Shown here: positions 1 to 5,627 of the stretch, piece by piece
Position numbering within the stretch: position 1 is the stretch's first letter
Layout: the number at the start of each line of letters is the position of its first letter
Assembly (NCBI GenBank): GCA_023423675.1
Contig: JAFAFD010000362.1
Location: forward strand, 1 to 8,401
From: Pseudomonadota bacterium
GTDB taxonomy: Bacteria > Pseudomonadota > Gammaproteobacteria > Xanthomonadales > Xanthomonadaceae
Direction: 5' to 3'
Length of the DNA: 8,401 nucleotides
Position numbers and translations under genes: made by a program
Notes under the pieces: model-generated
Database searches by the model: none
What the model saw: the letters and a program-made list of their open reading frames with translations, nothing else
What the model was told of the DNA's origin: nothing

Positions 1-12
1 GGCTCTGACCCC
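1..12 (+). repeat. Right arm of a 41-bp palindromic repeat, cut by the window edge
   Basis: The first 12 bases, GGCTCTGACCCC, are identical to the right arm of the palindromic repeat that occurs in full at 5382-5422 and 5483-5523, and the next two bases (AT) also match. The left arm and loop would lie before the window, so only a partial copy is seen. It sits about 94 bp upstream of the DUF4124 gene start. Confidence 0.75.
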
Positions 13-105
13 ATGTCTGGCGGAAGACGAAGGCATATTGCGCGACCGGGGTCGCACTCCTTATGCTCCCGCGCCATGCGGGCCAGGGTGGCCCTTGGGG
101 GATCC

Positions 106-507
106 ATGCGAAGGATATGGGTGTTGCTGCCACTGCTGGCGGCGGCAGGTGATGCGTGCGCGCAGCGTGTGTACAAGTGCAACGATGGCGGTCGTAGCGT
201 CTACCAGACGCTGCCCTGCCCGAGCGGGCAGGATACGGGCGTGACGCGGCCGATCGTGCGTGATCCCAAACTGACCTGGCAGGAATCTGAGCGGGTCGAC
301 CGCGAGCTCCGCGATGCCCGCCGTCAGCTTCAGGCCAACGCCGGCCGCAGTGCGCCGCAGGGCTCCGGCACGGTCATCGAGGCCGCCAGCAATGCCGAGG
401 CCTGCGACAAGGCGCGTGCGCGCCGCGAGATGGCCGAGTGGTTCGGCACGCGCACGCCGCAGCGGCAGCTCAACGACGACGTCACCCGCGCCTGCGCTTC
501 GCGCTGA
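106..507 (+). CDS. DUF4124-type small secreted protein
   Basis: A 133-residue protein of unknown function, probably periplasmic. Residues 1-19 form a signal peptide (MRRIW start, leucine/alanine core, likely cut after ACA near residue 19). The mature protein opens with RVYKCNDGGRSVYQTLPCP, which fits the short beta-strand DUF4124 module (Y-K-C/W, then a Y-x-x-x-P-C pattern). Cys25 and Cys38 flank this module and could form a disulfide. A charged, probably helical stretch follows (about 56-78), then a C-terminal segment bounded by Cys100 and Cys130, a second possible disulfide. The ATG at 106 is chosen because it directly begins the signal peptide and has a G-rich Shine-Dalgarno-like run (97-101) just upstream. 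The open frame extends back to 13, but those extra residues would bury the signal peptide. No cofactor or catalytic motif is visible. It appears to be a single-gene unit, since the iron-uptake promoter lies after it. Confidence 0.85.
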   Translation: MRRIWVLLPLLAAAGDACAQRVYKCNDGGRSVYQTLPCPSGQDTGVTRPIVRDPKLTWQESERVDRELRDARRQLQANAGRSAPQGSGTVIEAASNAEACDKARARREMAEWFGTRTPQRQLNDDVTRACASR

Positions 508-545
508 AGGCGGGGGCCCAGGCCCCGGCCCCGGCCAACCCATGC

Positions 546-574
546 TTGATTAACGAAATGCGAATGCCTATCAT
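546..574 (+). promoter_or_regulatory. Probable sigma-70 promoter of the siderophore receptor operon
   Basis: TTGATT at 546-551 (4 of 6 to TTGACA) and TATCAT at 569-574 (5 of 6 to TATAAT) are separated by 17 bp. This is the most AT-rich stretch in the 508-774 gap. Transcription would begin near 581, giving a leader of about 190 nt before the receptor ATG at 775. The -10 element lies inside the proposed Fur box, as expected for iron repression. Confidence 0.6.
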
Positions 575-575
575 T
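557..575 (+). promoter_or_regulatory. Probable Fur box
   Basis: The 19 bases AATGCGAATGCCTATCATT agree at 15 of 19 positions with AATGAGAATCATTATCATT, a Fur-box form recalled for related bacteria. The outer AATG...CATT ends are intact; the mismatches fall at position 5 and in the centre. The site covers the -10 element of the promoter in front of a TonB-dependent siderophore receptor, so Fur-iron binding would block RNA polymerase. The call rests on sequence likeness and context. Confidence 0.65.
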
Positions 576-580
576 TACTG

Positions 581-774
581 ATCGGTTGTACGCTCAGCCA
601 CCTGGCGCCCCCACCGCGCTTCCGCCCGTGTACATCCCCGGCTCCTCGTGCGCCGACGGCCCTGGCCGTCAGCGCGTGGCGATGGGAGATGCCTCGGGTC
701 GCGCGATTCCGCGCAGGCGCCCGCACGCATGGATTCCATCGCTGATGTTTTTCTCCTGCATGGAATCGCACTGT
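581..774 (+). promoter_or_regulatory. Long structured 5' leader of the receptor mRNA
   Basis: From the predicted transcription start to the receptor ATG there are about 190 nt without a convincing gene. A 6-bp hairpin (655-660 with 665-670, loop CCTG) lies mid-leader. An 8-bp inverted repeat, GATTCCAT at 732-739 with ATGGAATC at 760-767, lies directly before the ATG at 775. The best Shine-Dalgarno candidate, GGAA at 762-765, is inside the second arm of that repeat. No known riboswitch class is recognised. Whether the leader regulates anything is open. Confidence 0.35.
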
Positions 775-2985
775 ATGACCCGACCGAACATCCCCGTCGT
801 TTCACCCTTGGCGCTGGCCCTGGCCACGCTCTTGTGTGCCCCGCTGGCCCACGCCGATGCACCGTCCGCTGCCGATGCGCGCACGCTGGATACGGTGAAG
901 GTGACCGCCGACGGCGAGATCCAGAACGGCTACACGGTGAAGAACGCGCGCAGTGCGACCAAGCTGGATCTGTCCCTGCGCGAGACGCCGCAGTCGGTCA
1001 CCGTCATCACCCGCCAGCGCCTGGATGACATGGGCCTGTTCTCGCTGTCCGATGTGATGGGCCAGGTCACCGGCGTGCATGTGGCGGTCACCGACAGCGA
1101 GCGCATCAACTACGTCTCGCGCGGCTACAACATCACCAATTTCCAGATCGACGGCATGCTCAACACGTTCGGTGGTTCGATCAAGACCAACACCGACAAC
1201 GTGATCTACGAGCGCATCGAAGTGATCCGCGGTGCTACCGGCCTGACCACCGGTGCCGGCGATCCGTCGGGCACCATCAGCATGGTGCGCAAGCGCCCGA
1301 CCGATACGTTCCAGATGGGCGCCAACCTCATTCTGGGCCGCTGGGGCAACCAGCGCATGGAAGTGGACCTGGGCGGCCCGATCGCCTGGGACGGCCGCAT
1401 CCGTGCACGCGTGGTCGCCGCCAAGCAGCAGAGCGATTCGTTCCGCGATGTCTACAAGCTGGACAAGGACGTGTTCTACGGCATCGTCCAGGCCGACCTG
1501 ACCGACAGCACCCTGTTCGAACTGGGCTACGAGTACCAGTCGCCGCGCACCACCGGTGTGACCTGGGGCGTGGTGCCGTACTGGGGTGCCGATGGCAATC
1601 CGGCCAACCTGCCGCGCTCGACCAACCTGTCGGCGTCGTGGAGCAGCTGGCCGATGGTGGAAAAGACCACCTTCGCCCGCCTGGAACAGCAGCTGGGCAA
1701 TGGCTGGTCGGTGAAGGGCAACGTGACCCATGCCGTGCGCGATACCGACGGCAGTGTCTGGTACGGCGCAGCCGGCAACCCACGTCCGGACGGCACCGGC
1801 GTGACTGCCTATGTCTCGCACTTCAACGAACACAGCACCATGGACGTGTTCGACGTGAATGTCGGCGGCCCGTTCCAGCTGTTCGGGCGCGAGCATGAGC
1901 TGGTGTTCGGATTGGGCCAGTCGGTGCGCAAGGGCGAATCGGAGGCCACCTCGTTCGATACCAGCGCACCGGGCTACATGCAGGTAGCCGACTGGCGCAA
2001 CTGGACTGGCGACGTGCCGGTGCTGCCGGTCATCCGCTACGGCCGCCTGGCCTCGGAAAACGAGCTGCGCCAGCGCGCGGCCTACGTGGCCGCCCGCCTG
2101 CGCCTGGCAGACCCGCTGCTGGCCGTGGTCGGCGCCCGTTACGGCAGCTGGGAAACCCGCCAGTGGGCCTACGGCTACGATGCCGACGGCAACCGCAACC
2201 GCACCACCCGCACCGGCTACAAGCCCGACGACACCCTGACCCCGTACGCTGGCCTGGTCTACGACTTCAACGACATGTTCAGCGGCTATGTCAGCTATAC
2301 CGACATCTTCAAGCCGCAGAACTACCGCGACCGCAACGGCAACTACCTGGAGCCGGTGGTCGGCGACATGTACGAGGCCGGCGTGAAGGCCGAGTTCTTC
2401 GGCGGCCTGCTCAATGCCTCGGCGGCGGTGTTCGAAGGCAAGCAGGACAACGTGGCTGAGATCGACGATTCGGTGCCGCTGAACTCGCTGCCCGATGGCG
2501 GCCAGGCTTACCGCTCCACCGGCAAGGGCAACAAGGTGAAGGGCTGGGAAATCGAAACCCAGGGCAGCATCGGCGAACAGTGGAACGTGTCGGCCGGCTT
2601 CGCCCATACCAAGATCCGCAACGCCGCCGGCGTGCTGCAGCGGACCACCACCCCGCAGGACACCTTGCGTCTCAACGCCAGCTGGCGCCCCGGCGGTGCC
2701 GACAGCCGCTTCTGGCTGGGCGGCGGCGTGACCTGGCAGAGCAGCATCTGGAACAACAGCACCAAGCCGGTCGCCACGGGTGGCACGCAGAGTGCACGCA
2801 TCACCCAGGACGCGTTCTACCTGCTGAACCTGGGCGGCGGCTATCGCTTCAACGAAAACTTCAGCGCGCAGGTGAACGTCAACAACCTGCTGGACAAGAA
2901 GTATTACAACAACGTCGGTTTCTACAACGGCGTGTACTGGGGTGAACCGCGCAACGTCACCATGACCCTGCGCTGGAAGCTCTGA
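775..2985 (+). CDS. TonB-dependent siderophore receptor (FhuE/FpvA/FoxA type)
   Basis: A 736-residue outer-membrane receptor that imports a ferric siderophore using energy passed on by TonB-ExbB-ExbD. Residues 1-29 are a signal peptide ending AHADA. DTVKVT at 39-44 fits a TonB box. The plug domain covers about 65-175 and has the family hallmarks SLRETPQSVTVITRQRL, SRGYNITNFQIDG (115-127) and IEVIRGATGLTTG (148-160), followed by GDPSGTISMVRKRP. The rest forms the 22-stranded barrel, with the last strand ending RNVTMTLRWKL. The N-terminus has no STN signalling domain and no sigma/anti-sigma pair is adjacent, so direct surface signalling is unlikely. The ATG at 775 is chosen because it starts a clean signal peptide; the frame is open back to 586. 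Length and motifs resemble FhuE (ferric coprogen/rhodotorulate), but the substrate cannot be read from sequence. It is first in an operon with three inner-membrane genes and is probably Fur-repressed. Confidence 0.95.
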   Translation: MTRPNIPVVSPLALALATLLCAPLAHADAPSAADARTLDTVKVTADGEIQNGYTVKNARSATKLDLSLRETPQSVTVITRQRLDDMGLFSLSDVMGQVTGVHVAVTDSERINYVSRGYNITNFQIDGMLNTFGGSIKTNTDNVIYERIEVIRGATGLTTGAGDPSGTISMVRKRPTDTFQMGANLILGRWGNQRMEVDLGGPIAWDGRIRARVVAAKQQSDSFRDVYKLDKDVFYGIVQADLTDSTLFELGYEYQSPRTTGVTWGVVPYWGADGNPANLPRSTNLSASWSSWPMVEKTTFARLEQQLGNGWSVKGNVTHAVRDTDGSVWYGAAGNPRPDGTGVTAYVSHFNEHSTMDVFDVNVGGPFQLFGREHELVFGLGQSVRKGESEATSFDTSAPGYMQVADWRNWTGDVPVLPVIRYGRLASENELRQRAAYVAARLRLADPLLAVVGARYGSWETRQWAYGYDADGNRNRTTRTGYKPDDTLTPYAGLVYDFNDMFSGYVSYTDIFKPQNYRDRNGNYLEPVVGDMYEAGVKAEFFGGLLNASAAVFEGKQDNVAEIDDSVPLNSLPDGGQAYRSTGKGNKVKGWEIETQGSIGEQWNVSAGFAHTKIRNAAGVLQRTTTPQDTLRLNASWRPGGADSRFWLGGGVTWQSSIWNNSTKPVATGGTQSARITQDAFYLLNLGGGYRFNENFSAQVNVNNLLDKKYYNNVGFYNGVYWGEPRNVTMTLRWKL

Positions 2986-2998
2986 TGCCCTGATGGAT

Positions 2999-3022
2999 GG
3001 CGCCGGTTCTGCGACCGGCGCC
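2999..3022 (+). other. Strong GC hairpin after the receptor stop codon
   Basis: GGCGCCGGT (2999-3007) pairs perfectly with ACCGGCGCC (3014-3022) around a 6-nt loop, beginning 13 nt after the receptor stop. There is no T-run after it, so it is not a classical terminator by itself. It could protect the receptor mRNA 3' end from exonucleases or pause polymerase. It is the first of two hairpins in this 108-bp gap. Confidence 0.5.
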
Positions 3023-3041
3023 CGGCCACGGATGGCCACCC

Positions 3042-3071
3042 CCGGCGCGCTTCGGTGCGCCGGCCTTTCTT
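3042..3071 (+). terminator. UUCG hairpin with T-rich tail: partial terminator or attenuator
   Basis: CCGGCGCGC (3042-3050) pairs with GTGCGCCGG (3055-3063) over 9 bp, including one G-U pair, and is closed by the very stable C(UUCG)G tetraloop. It is followed by CCTTTCTT (3064-3071), a T-rich but interrupted tract. This looks like a leaky rho-independent terminator inside the operon, letting the receptor be made in excess over the downstream membrane proteins. The Shine-Dalgarno of the next gene lies just beyond it at 3085-3088. Confidence 0.45.
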
Positions 3072-3093
3072 CCAACGAACCTGCAGGACCGCC

Positions 3094-3414
3094 GTGGACC
3101 GCTCGCCCGAACTTGCCAGCTCCCGCCTCAGCACCTTCTTCGCCAGCGAACGCTGGGGAGTGCTGTCCCGTTCCCTGGCCGCGATCTTCGGTGGCTACGC
3201 GCTGGCTTCGATGACCAGCGTGTTCTGCGCCGTGGCCCTGCCCGCCGCGCGTGGGCAGGCCGTGCTGACCGGCATGCTGCTGGCCATCGTGGTCGCCGCC
3301 TGTGCCGCGCTGTGGGCCTTCGCCACGCGCAGCGCACTGCGCGCCTGGGTCGGCATCCTCGGCCCCACCCTGCTGCTGGCCGCCGCGTCGCGCCTGCTGG
3401 GGGCCTGGGCATGA
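3094..3414 (+). CDS. DUF3649 small inner-membrane protein of iron-uptake cassette
   Basis: A 106-residue protein with a short polar N-terminus (1-24) and three hydrophobic segments at about 27-49, 53-75 and 83-103. It fits the DUF3649 family, small membrane proteins usually found between a siderophore receptor and a PepSY-TM protein. The molecular role is not established; an accessory or assembly role for the PepSY protein is an inference. The GTG at 3094 is chosen because AGGA at 3085-3088 lies 5 nt before it. An alternative GTG at 3055 falls inside the UUCG hairpin and lacks a ribosome binding site. The stop overlaps the next start (ATGA at 3411-3414), implying translational coupling. Arginines near segment ends (53, 79, 83 and 100) favour an integral membrane topology. 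Confidence 0.8.
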   Translation: MDRSPELASSRLSTFFASERWGVLSRSLAAIFGGYALASMTSVFCAVALPAARGQAVLTGMLLAIVVAACAALWAFATRSALRAWVGILGPTLLLAAASRLLGAWA

Positions 3415-5045
3415 AGAACGGATTCCGCCAGTCGATGGCCTGGCTGCACACCTGGACCGGCCTGCTGGTCGGCTGGCTGCTGCTGCTGATCTTCATGGCC
3501 GGCACCGCCAGCTACTACCGCGAGGAGATCAGCCGCTGGATGCGTCCGGAGCTGCCCAGCGCCAGGGTCAGCACCGACGTGGCCGCGCAGCGCGCCATCG
3601 ATTTCCTGCAGGACAAGGCCGGCAACGCCGAGATGTGGTACGTGACGCTGCCGCAGCCGCGCAACCCGGCGATGAGCACCTTCTGGCGCGTGCCCGCCGA
3701 CCAGGCCGATCCTTCCAAGGGCCGTCGCGGTGCCTTCGGCGATGCAACGCTGGACCCGAACACCGGCGGCGAACTGAAGGCGCGCGACACCCGTGGCGGT
3801 GATTTCTTCTACCGCCTGCATTTCGACCTGCACTACATCCCGGTGTACTGGGCGCGCTACCTGGTGGGCTTCTGCGCGATGTTCATGCTGGTGGCGATCA
3901 TCACCGGTGTCATCACCCACAAGAAAATCTTCAAGGACTTCTTCACCTTCCGCAAGGACAAGGGCCTGCGGTCGTGGCTGGATTTCCACAACGTCAGCGC
4001 GGTGATGGCCCTGCCCTACCACGCGATGATCACCTACACCGGCATCGTCACCCTGATGATCATGTACCTGCCGTGGGGCGTGAAAGTGGCCTACCCGCAG
4101 GACGAGGACAAGTTCTTCGCCGAAGCCTTCGGTGGCATGCCCGAGGTGAGCGCACCGGCCGAGGGCCGCGCGGTGCCGATGCCGATCGCGCAGCTGCTGG
4201 ACAGTGCGCGCGCGCACTGGAAGGGCGTGGAAGTGGCCGGCTTCACCGTGACCAACCCGGGCGCCGCCAACGCAGTCATCGACATCCGCCAGCGCGACGG
4301 CAAGCGGCTGTCCACCGATACTCCGGCACTGCGCTATGACATGGCCAGCGGTGCCCTGCTGCAGGAGAGCCCGCCTTCCGGCGGCGCCACCGCCACCCGT
4401 GGCGTGATGTATGGCCTGCACCTGGCCCGCTTCGCTGATTGGGGCCTGCGTGCGTTGTTCTTCCTGTCCGGCCTGACCGGCTGCCTGATGGTGGCCAGCG
4501 GCGTGGTGCTGTGGGCGGTGAAGGAACGGCCCAAGCACGCCAAGAGCGGGCGCATCGGCTTCGGCCTGCGCCTGGTCGATGCGCTGAACATCGGCGCCGT
4601 GGCCGGCCTGCCGATCGCGTTTGCCGCCTACTTCTGGGGCAACCGCCTGCTGCCGCTGGAGATGGCCGAGCGTTCGAACGCCGAGGCCAACGTGTTCTTC
4701 TACGCCTGGGGCGCCGCCCTGCTGGCCGCCTTCATCTGGCCCAAGCGGATGATGTGGGCGTGGCAGCTGTACATCGGCGCGGCCGCCTTCGCGCTGGTGC
4801 CGGTGGTCAATGCCCTGACCACCCACGCACACCTGGGCGTGACCCTGCTCAGTGGCGACTGGGTGCTGGCCGGCTTCGATCTGTCGATGCTTGCCTTCGG
4901 TGCGATGCTGGCGATGTGCGGCTGGCGCATGCAGCGCTGGACGCCGCCGCTGAGCGCGGCTGAAAAGAAGAAGCGCGCAGCGGCGGCTGCAGCCGCCAAG
5001 GCACCTGCGGCGCCTGCGGCTACCGAAGCGGAGGCCAGCGCATGA
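3411..5045 (+). CDS. PepSY-TM protein, probable inner-membrane ferri-siderophore reductase
   Basis: A 544-residue polytopic protein. Segment 1 (about 10-33) carries MAWLHTWTGLLVGW, the H-x-W-x-G signature of PepSY-associated TM proteins. A periplasmic PepSY-like region follows (about 50-135, with W-Y-V-T-L and L-D-P-N-T-G), then YRLHFDLHYIP at 134-144 leading into segment 2 (149-170). Segment 3 is near 194-222. A second soluble region (about 225-330) precedes further helices near 345-371, 386-410, 428-444, 448-467 and 486-505. Histidines 13, 137, 141, 193, 204 and 337 lie at or near helix ends and are candidate heme or metal ligands. Related proteins (FoxB, FpvG) take part in reductive iron release from siderophores at the inner membrane; that role here is inferred. 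The C-terminal tail (about 515-544) is Ala/Lys/Pro-rich and probably disordered. A GGGGG run at 3399-3403 serves as ribosome binding site. Both gene ends overlap their neighbours by ATGA. Confidence 0.9.
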   Translation: MKNGFRQSMAWLHTWTGLLVGWLLLLIFMAGTASYYREEISRWMRPELPSARVSTDVAAQRAIDFLQDKAGNAEMWYVTLPQPRNPAMSTFWRVPADQADPSKGRRGAFGDATLDPNTGGELKARDTRGGDFFYRLHFDLHYIPVYWARYLVGFCAMFMLVAIITGVITHKKIFKDFFTFRKDKGLRSWLDFHNVSAVMALPYHAMITYTGIVTLMIMYLPWGVKVAYPQDEDKFFAEAFGGMPEVSAPAEGRAVPMPIAQLLDSARAHWKGVEVAGFTVTNPGAANAVIDIRQRDGKRLSTDTPALRYDMASGALLQESPPSGGATATRGVMYGLHLARFADWGLRALFFLSGLTGCLMVASGVVLWAVKERPKHAKSGRIGFGLRLVDALNIGAVAGLPIAFAAYFWGNRLLPLEMAERSNAEANVFFYAWGAALLAAFIWPKRMMWAWQLYIGAAAFALVPVVNALTTHAHLGVTLLSGDWVLAGFDLSMLAFGAMLAMCGWRMQRWTPPLSAAEKKKRAAAAAAAKAPAAPAATEAEASA

Positions 5046-5371
5046 TGCTGCTGGCCCTGACCCTGTCGTTCTCCGCGTTCACCGCGCTGTCGCTGGCGAT
5101 GGAAAAGCACCAGCAGGACCTGCACGGCAAGGCCGCCGCGACGCCGGCACGGCGCACGCAGTGGCGCGTGCTGGGCTGGGTGTTGCTGACGGTCGCGTTC
5201 GCGCTGTGCGTGGTCGACCACGGCTGGGCGATGGGCCCGGTGCTGTGGCTGGGTGCATTGACCCTGGCCGGCGTGCCGCTGGCCTTTGGCCTGTACCCGT
5301 ACCGGCAGACGTGGATCGCACCGCTGGCCATCGCGCTGCCGGTTCTCGGCCTGGTGGTGGCGTTTTTGTAA
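5042..5371 (+). CDS. DUF3325 small inner-membrane protein of iron-uptake cassette
   Basis: A 109-residue membrane protein with hydrophobic segments at about 3-20, 42-59, 64-82 and 91-108. After the first helix comes AMEKHQQDLHG (19-29), the charged His/Gln segment characteristic of DUF3325 proteins. The family is typically found next to siderophore receptors and PepSY-TM proteins; its biochemical role is unknown. The His-rich loop could bind metal or heme, which is only a suggestion. The ATG at 5042 overlaps the PepSY stop (ATGA), with GGAGG at 5030-5034 placed 7 nt before it. A second ATG immediately follows (5045), so the start could shift by one codon. It is the last gene of the operon; a palindromic repeat begins 10 nt after its stop and may end or stabilise the transcript. 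Confidence 0.85.
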   Translation: MMLLALTLSFSAFTALSLAMEKHQQDLHGKAAATPARRTQWRVLGWVLLTVAFALCVVDHGWAMGPVLWLGALTLAGVPLAFGLYPYRQTWIAPLAIALPVLGLVVAFL

Positions 5372-5381
5372 CCCGGCAGCC

Positions 5382-5422
5382 GGGGTCGGATCCCTTGCGC
5401 ATTGCGCAAGGGCTCTGACCCC
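5382..5422 (+). repeat. 41-bp palindromic repeat, copy A1
   Basis: Arms GGGGTCGGATCCC plus TTGCGC and GCGCAA plus GGGCTCTGACCCC surround a 3-nt loop (ATT). The stem has 19 positions with only two non-Watson-Crick places (a G-U and a U-C on the plus-strand RNA). It starts 10 nt after the DUF3325 stop, so it may act as a 3'-end hairpin for the iron operon. There is no T-run, so classical intrinsic termination is not shown. Confidence 0.9.
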
Positions 5423-5437
5423 ATGGAGGCACCAAGC

Positions 5438-5460
5438 ATCCACGCATGGCGTGGATCTAC
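5438..5460 (-). repeat. SMAG/REP-type GTAG hairpin, copy S1
   Basis: ATCCACGC (5438-5445) pairs with GCGTGGAT (5449-5456) around an ATG loop, and CTAC follows at 5457-5460, i.e. GTAG head then stem-loop on the minus strand. This fits the SMAG elements of Stenotrophomonas, which are thought to be mobilised by RAYT-type REP-associated transposases encoded elsewhere. The same 23 bases recur at 5541-5563. Confidence 0.85.
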
Positions 5461-5462
5461 TA

Positions 5463-5475
5463 CGGGCATGGCCCG
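5463..5475. repeat. Small dyad following S1
   Basis: CGGGC-ATG-GCCCG forms a 5-bp hairpin with the same ATG loop as the neighbouring SMAG hairpin. It begins three bases after CTAC. A dyad of different sequence occupies the same relative place after S2 (5566-5577). Confidence 0.5.
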
Positions 5476-5482
5476 CGCGGCC

Positions 5483-5523
5483 GGGGTCGGATCCCTTGCG
5501 CGCAGCGCAAGGGCTCTGACCCC
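5483..5523 (+). repeat. 41-bp palindromic repeat, copy A2
   Basis: Identical to copy A1 except for the 3-nt loop, which is GCA instead of ATT. The orientation is the same as A1. Copies A1 and A2 start 101 bp apart and the two SMAG hairpins 103 bp apart, so the junction holds two near-tandem A-S units. Confidence 0.9.
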
Positions 5524-5540
5524 ATCCCCAGGCATCGCGT

Positions 5541-5563
5541 ATCCACGCATGGCGTGGATCTAC
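5541..5563 (-). repeat. SMAG/REP-type GTAG hairpin, copy S2
   Basis: Same 23 bases as S1: ATCCACGC (5541-5548), ATG loop, GCGTGGAT (5552-5559), then CTAC (5560-5563). The orientation is the same as S1, so this is a direct repeat pair and not the head-to-head pair common in REP arrays. Confidence 0.85.
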
Positions 5564-5565
5564 TA

Positions 5566-5577
5566 CGGCTGCAGCCG
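5566..5577. repeat. Perfect 12-bp palindrome following S2
   Basis: CGGCTGCAGCCG is a perfect inverted repeat starting three bases after the CTAC of S2 and touching the first base of copy A3. It occupies the same place relative to S2 as the dyad at 5463-5475 does to S1, with different arm sequence. Confidence 0.5.
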
Positions 5578-5617
5578 GGGTCAGAGCCCCTGCGCTGCGC
5601 GCAGGGGATCCGACCCC
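5577..5617 (-). repeat. 41-bp palindromic repeat, inverted copy A3
   Basis: Read on the minus strand it matches A2 except at two positions: T to C in the left arm and A to G in the right arm. These two bases face each other in the stem (a T-A pair becomes C-G), so pairing is preserved. It begins 10 nt after the rlmKL stop when read along the rlmKL transcript, mirroring the position of A1 after DUF3325. It may serve as the 3'-end hairpin of the rlmKL mRNA. Confidence 0.9.
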
Positions 5618-5627
5618 GAAACTCCGG

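Noticed and set aside
38..67. Possible promoter TTGCGC / TATGCT for the DUF4124 gene
   Set aside because: Only 3 of 6 and 4 of 6 matches with an 18-bp spacer; too weak to separate from chance.
13..105. Upstream extension of the DUF4124 protein by 31 residues
   Set aside because: The extension is Arg-rich and would hide the signal peptide; ATG 106 has a G-rich site in front and starts the signal directly.
586..774. Upstream extension of the receptor reading frame by 63 residues
   Set aside because: It starts at a TTG without a ribosome binding site and would place the signal peptide internally; ATG 775 gives a normal export signal.
802..3075. 757-codon open frame antisense to the receptor gene
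   Set aside because: Shadow of GC-rich codon bias. The translation is rich in His, Gly, Ala and Val without domain motifs, while the plus strand encodes a complete receptor.
2997..3410. Extension of the PepSY-TM reading frame upstream to 2997
   Set aside because: The extra region is Pro/Arg/Ala-rich and overlaps the hairpins and the DUF3649 gene; ATG 3411 starts the conserved first helix and overlaps the previous stop.
5372..5627. CRISPR array
   Set aside because: The repeats are self-complementary, occur in only two or three copies, and one is inverted; spacing and structure fit REP/SMAG elements, and no cas genes are present.
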